Assembly (NCBI RefSeq): GCF_049446075.1
Contig: NZ_JBMSEB010000002.1
Span: forward strand, 434,001 to 498,000
Source: Humibacter sp049446075
GTDB lineage: Bacteria > Actinomycetota > Actinomycetes > Actinomycetales > Microbacteriaceae
Length of the DNA: 64,000 nucleotides
Direction of reading: 5' to 3'
Notes under the pieces: model-generated
What the model was told of the DNA's origin: nothing
The model's input: only the letters and a program-made list of their open reading frames with translations
Database searches by the model: none
Part shown: positions 63,077-64,000 of the stretch, piece after piece
How the letters are laid out: each line of letters begins with the position of its first letter
Numbering within the stretch: the first letter of the stretch is position 1
Position numbers and translations under genes: made by a program

Positions 63077-64000
63077 CTATGCGTCGGGATGCGCCGACAC
63101 GTAGCTCTGGAACGCCGAATACGGCGGGTTCAGCGGTGTGCCGTCCGACTCGGTCAGCCCCCACTGTGTTCCGCCGTCGAGCTCGTAGAACATGCCCGAC
63201 TGGAAGGCCTCGGTCGTTCGATGCGTGCGGAACTCGTCCAACTGCGTCTGGATGTACGACGCCCTGTGGCTCAAGCTCTGGTTCGGATCCGAGTTCCACT
63301 CGGTCATCATGAACGGCTTGCCGTACCGTGCCTTCACGTAGACCGGCAGGTTGAACGAGGGCCCAGCCCCGTCCGTACCGATGTGGAAGATGTCCCCGTC
63401 GCCCTCGTAGTTGTGCCACGTCGTGATGTCCCAGCGCACTTCCGGGTATCCGCCGGAATTGTCCGGTTGCATCCCGTCCCACAGGGCGTCGGCCGCGGCG
63501 ATGTCGGACTTGCAGAAGTTGATGCCGCACAACGCCGAGGGCTGCACGGACTTGACCCCGTCGATGAGTCCGCGCATGAAGCCGCGCATAATCGGCCAAT
63601 TGGTGTTGTTGAAGTCGACGGCCTTCGTGCCGGCGTCTGCGACTTCGCCAGGCAGGATGATGTACGGGTCGCGGGTGAGCTCGTTGCCGCACTCGTACAT
63701 GGTCACACCGTACGGAGCGAAGGCCGTCGCAACCTCGGCAGCGATGTCGTATGCGCCCGAATAGGCGGATGACTCGGAGTCGTATGCGAGGTTGTTCCCG
63801 TCGCGCAGGCCGGCATCGATCACGGGGAACGTCTGGATGCCCACGCTGCTGAGATACTCGGCGATCGCCGCGGCCGCTCCGATGGTGCTCGAGTCGCCTC
63901 CCGTATTAACCCGGAACACTGATGCGCCGAGCGACGACATGCGGTCGCCGATCACCTGCGGAGACAGCGCGGTGTCGTGGTGCCCGTTGACGCCGTACAT
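63077..64000 (-). CDS. Clan GH-A-like glycoside hydrolase (partial)
   Basis: At least 307 C-terminal residues are visible; the frame runs off the right edge, so the true start and any signal peptide are outside. The TIM-barrel segments include ASVFRVNTGGDSST, GVTMYECGNELTRDPY with Glu107 as candidate acid/base after Asn-Glu, ITTWHNYEGDGDI, and MMTEWNSDP with Glu234 as candidate nucleophile, a pattern typical of clan GH-A (GH5/GH39/GH79-like) enzymes. The specific family cannot be fixed from the fragment. A role in polysaccharide degradation is likely; it is not adjacent to the arabinan locus but could belong to another utilisation locus beyond the edge. Confidence 0.75.
   Translation of the reverse strand: MYGVNGHHDTALSPQVIGDRMSSLGASVFRVNTGGDSSTIGAAAAIAEYLSSVGIQTFPVIDAGLRDGNNLAYDSESSAYSGAYDIAAEVATAFAPYGVTMYECGNELTRDPYIILPGEVADAGTKAVDFNNTNWPIMRGFMRGLIDGVKSVQPSALCGINFCKSDIAAADALWDGMQPDNSGGYPEVRWDITTWHNYEGDGDIFHIGTDGAGPSFNLPVYVKARYGKPFMMTEWNSDPNQSLSHRASYIQTQLDEFRTHRTTEAFQSGMFYELDGGTQWGLTESDGTPLNPPYSAFQSYVSAHPDA

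Overview
The window is high-GC actinobacterial DNA, most likely from the family Microbacteriaceae. Supporting signs are Asp codons that are nearly always GAC except in the frequent word GGATGCC, GTG/ATG starts with 4-bp ATGA/GTGA overlaps, an LCP cell-wall ligase, F420-type LLM oxidoreductase, DUF6328/DUF1345 proteins and small conserved proteins that I associate with that family. No species call is possible from the sequence alone.

Region 1 (1-14036) is a sugar-catabolic locus. It holds a fucose-isomerase-like enzyme (cut by the left edge), a GH116 glycosidase, a carbohydrate ABC importer (binding lipoprotein, two permeases, YesL-like protein, no ATPase), a PQQ-type beta-propeller lipoprotein, a LacI-family repressor, a GH172 (DUF2961) hydrolase, a DUF4185 (GH183) lipoprotein and a frameshifted SMP-30 lactonase. 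GH172, GH183 and GH116 are, to my knowledge, the families that contain exo-alpha-, endo- and exo-beta-D-arabinofuranosidases acting on mycobacterial arabinan, and fucose isomerases accept D-arabinose. The predicted topology fits: the endo-enzyme is an exported lipoprotein, the exo-enzymes have no signal peptide, and an importer lies between them. AATCGRTTTC-type operators sit at the promoters, consistent with one LacI regulon. I regard this putative D-arabinan utilisation locus as the main discovery.

Region 2 (14037-20727) is mixed: short ORFs and an open intergenic stretch, a membrane protein, an LLM oxidoreductase, a glycolipid-binding-like protein, a TetR / SnoaL / MBL-hydrolase unit with clear operator palindromes, a HesB/IscA-like protein and an EEP-family phosphodiesterase. 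Region 3 (20781-30858) is alpha-glucan/trehalose metabolism: maltokinase divergent from a tightly overlapping glgX-treY-treZ-treS-like operon. A further TreS-like GH13 protein lies at 47817-49427.

Region 4 (30874-50533) is mostly housekeeping and accessory genes: DUF2000/Lrp pair, T5orf172 nuclease-like protein, RidA, S66 peptidase, a lower-GC Fic gene beside a tRNA-Arg, HIT and dienelactone hydrolases, a rhomboid-like protein, thiolase, beta-lactamase-fold hydrolase, DAO oxidoreductase, Ogt, LCP protein and alpha/beta hydrolase. It includes a striking pair of nested-hairpin elements (39946-40026 and 40507-40587) with compensatory base changes, one joined to an 18-bp tandem repeat.

Region 5 (50622-64000) encodes a 1028-residue repeat-rich surface protein with a LASTG-type sorting signal next to a LuxR-family regulator, a low-complexity exported protein, a phosphoesterase, and a metal/envelope cluster with two different NRAMP-like transporters, DUF6328, DUF1345 and PRC-barrel-like small proteins. 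It ends in a clan GH-A-like glycosidase cut by the right edge. One tRNA was found; no rRNA, CRISPR array, insertion sequence or prophage was seen.
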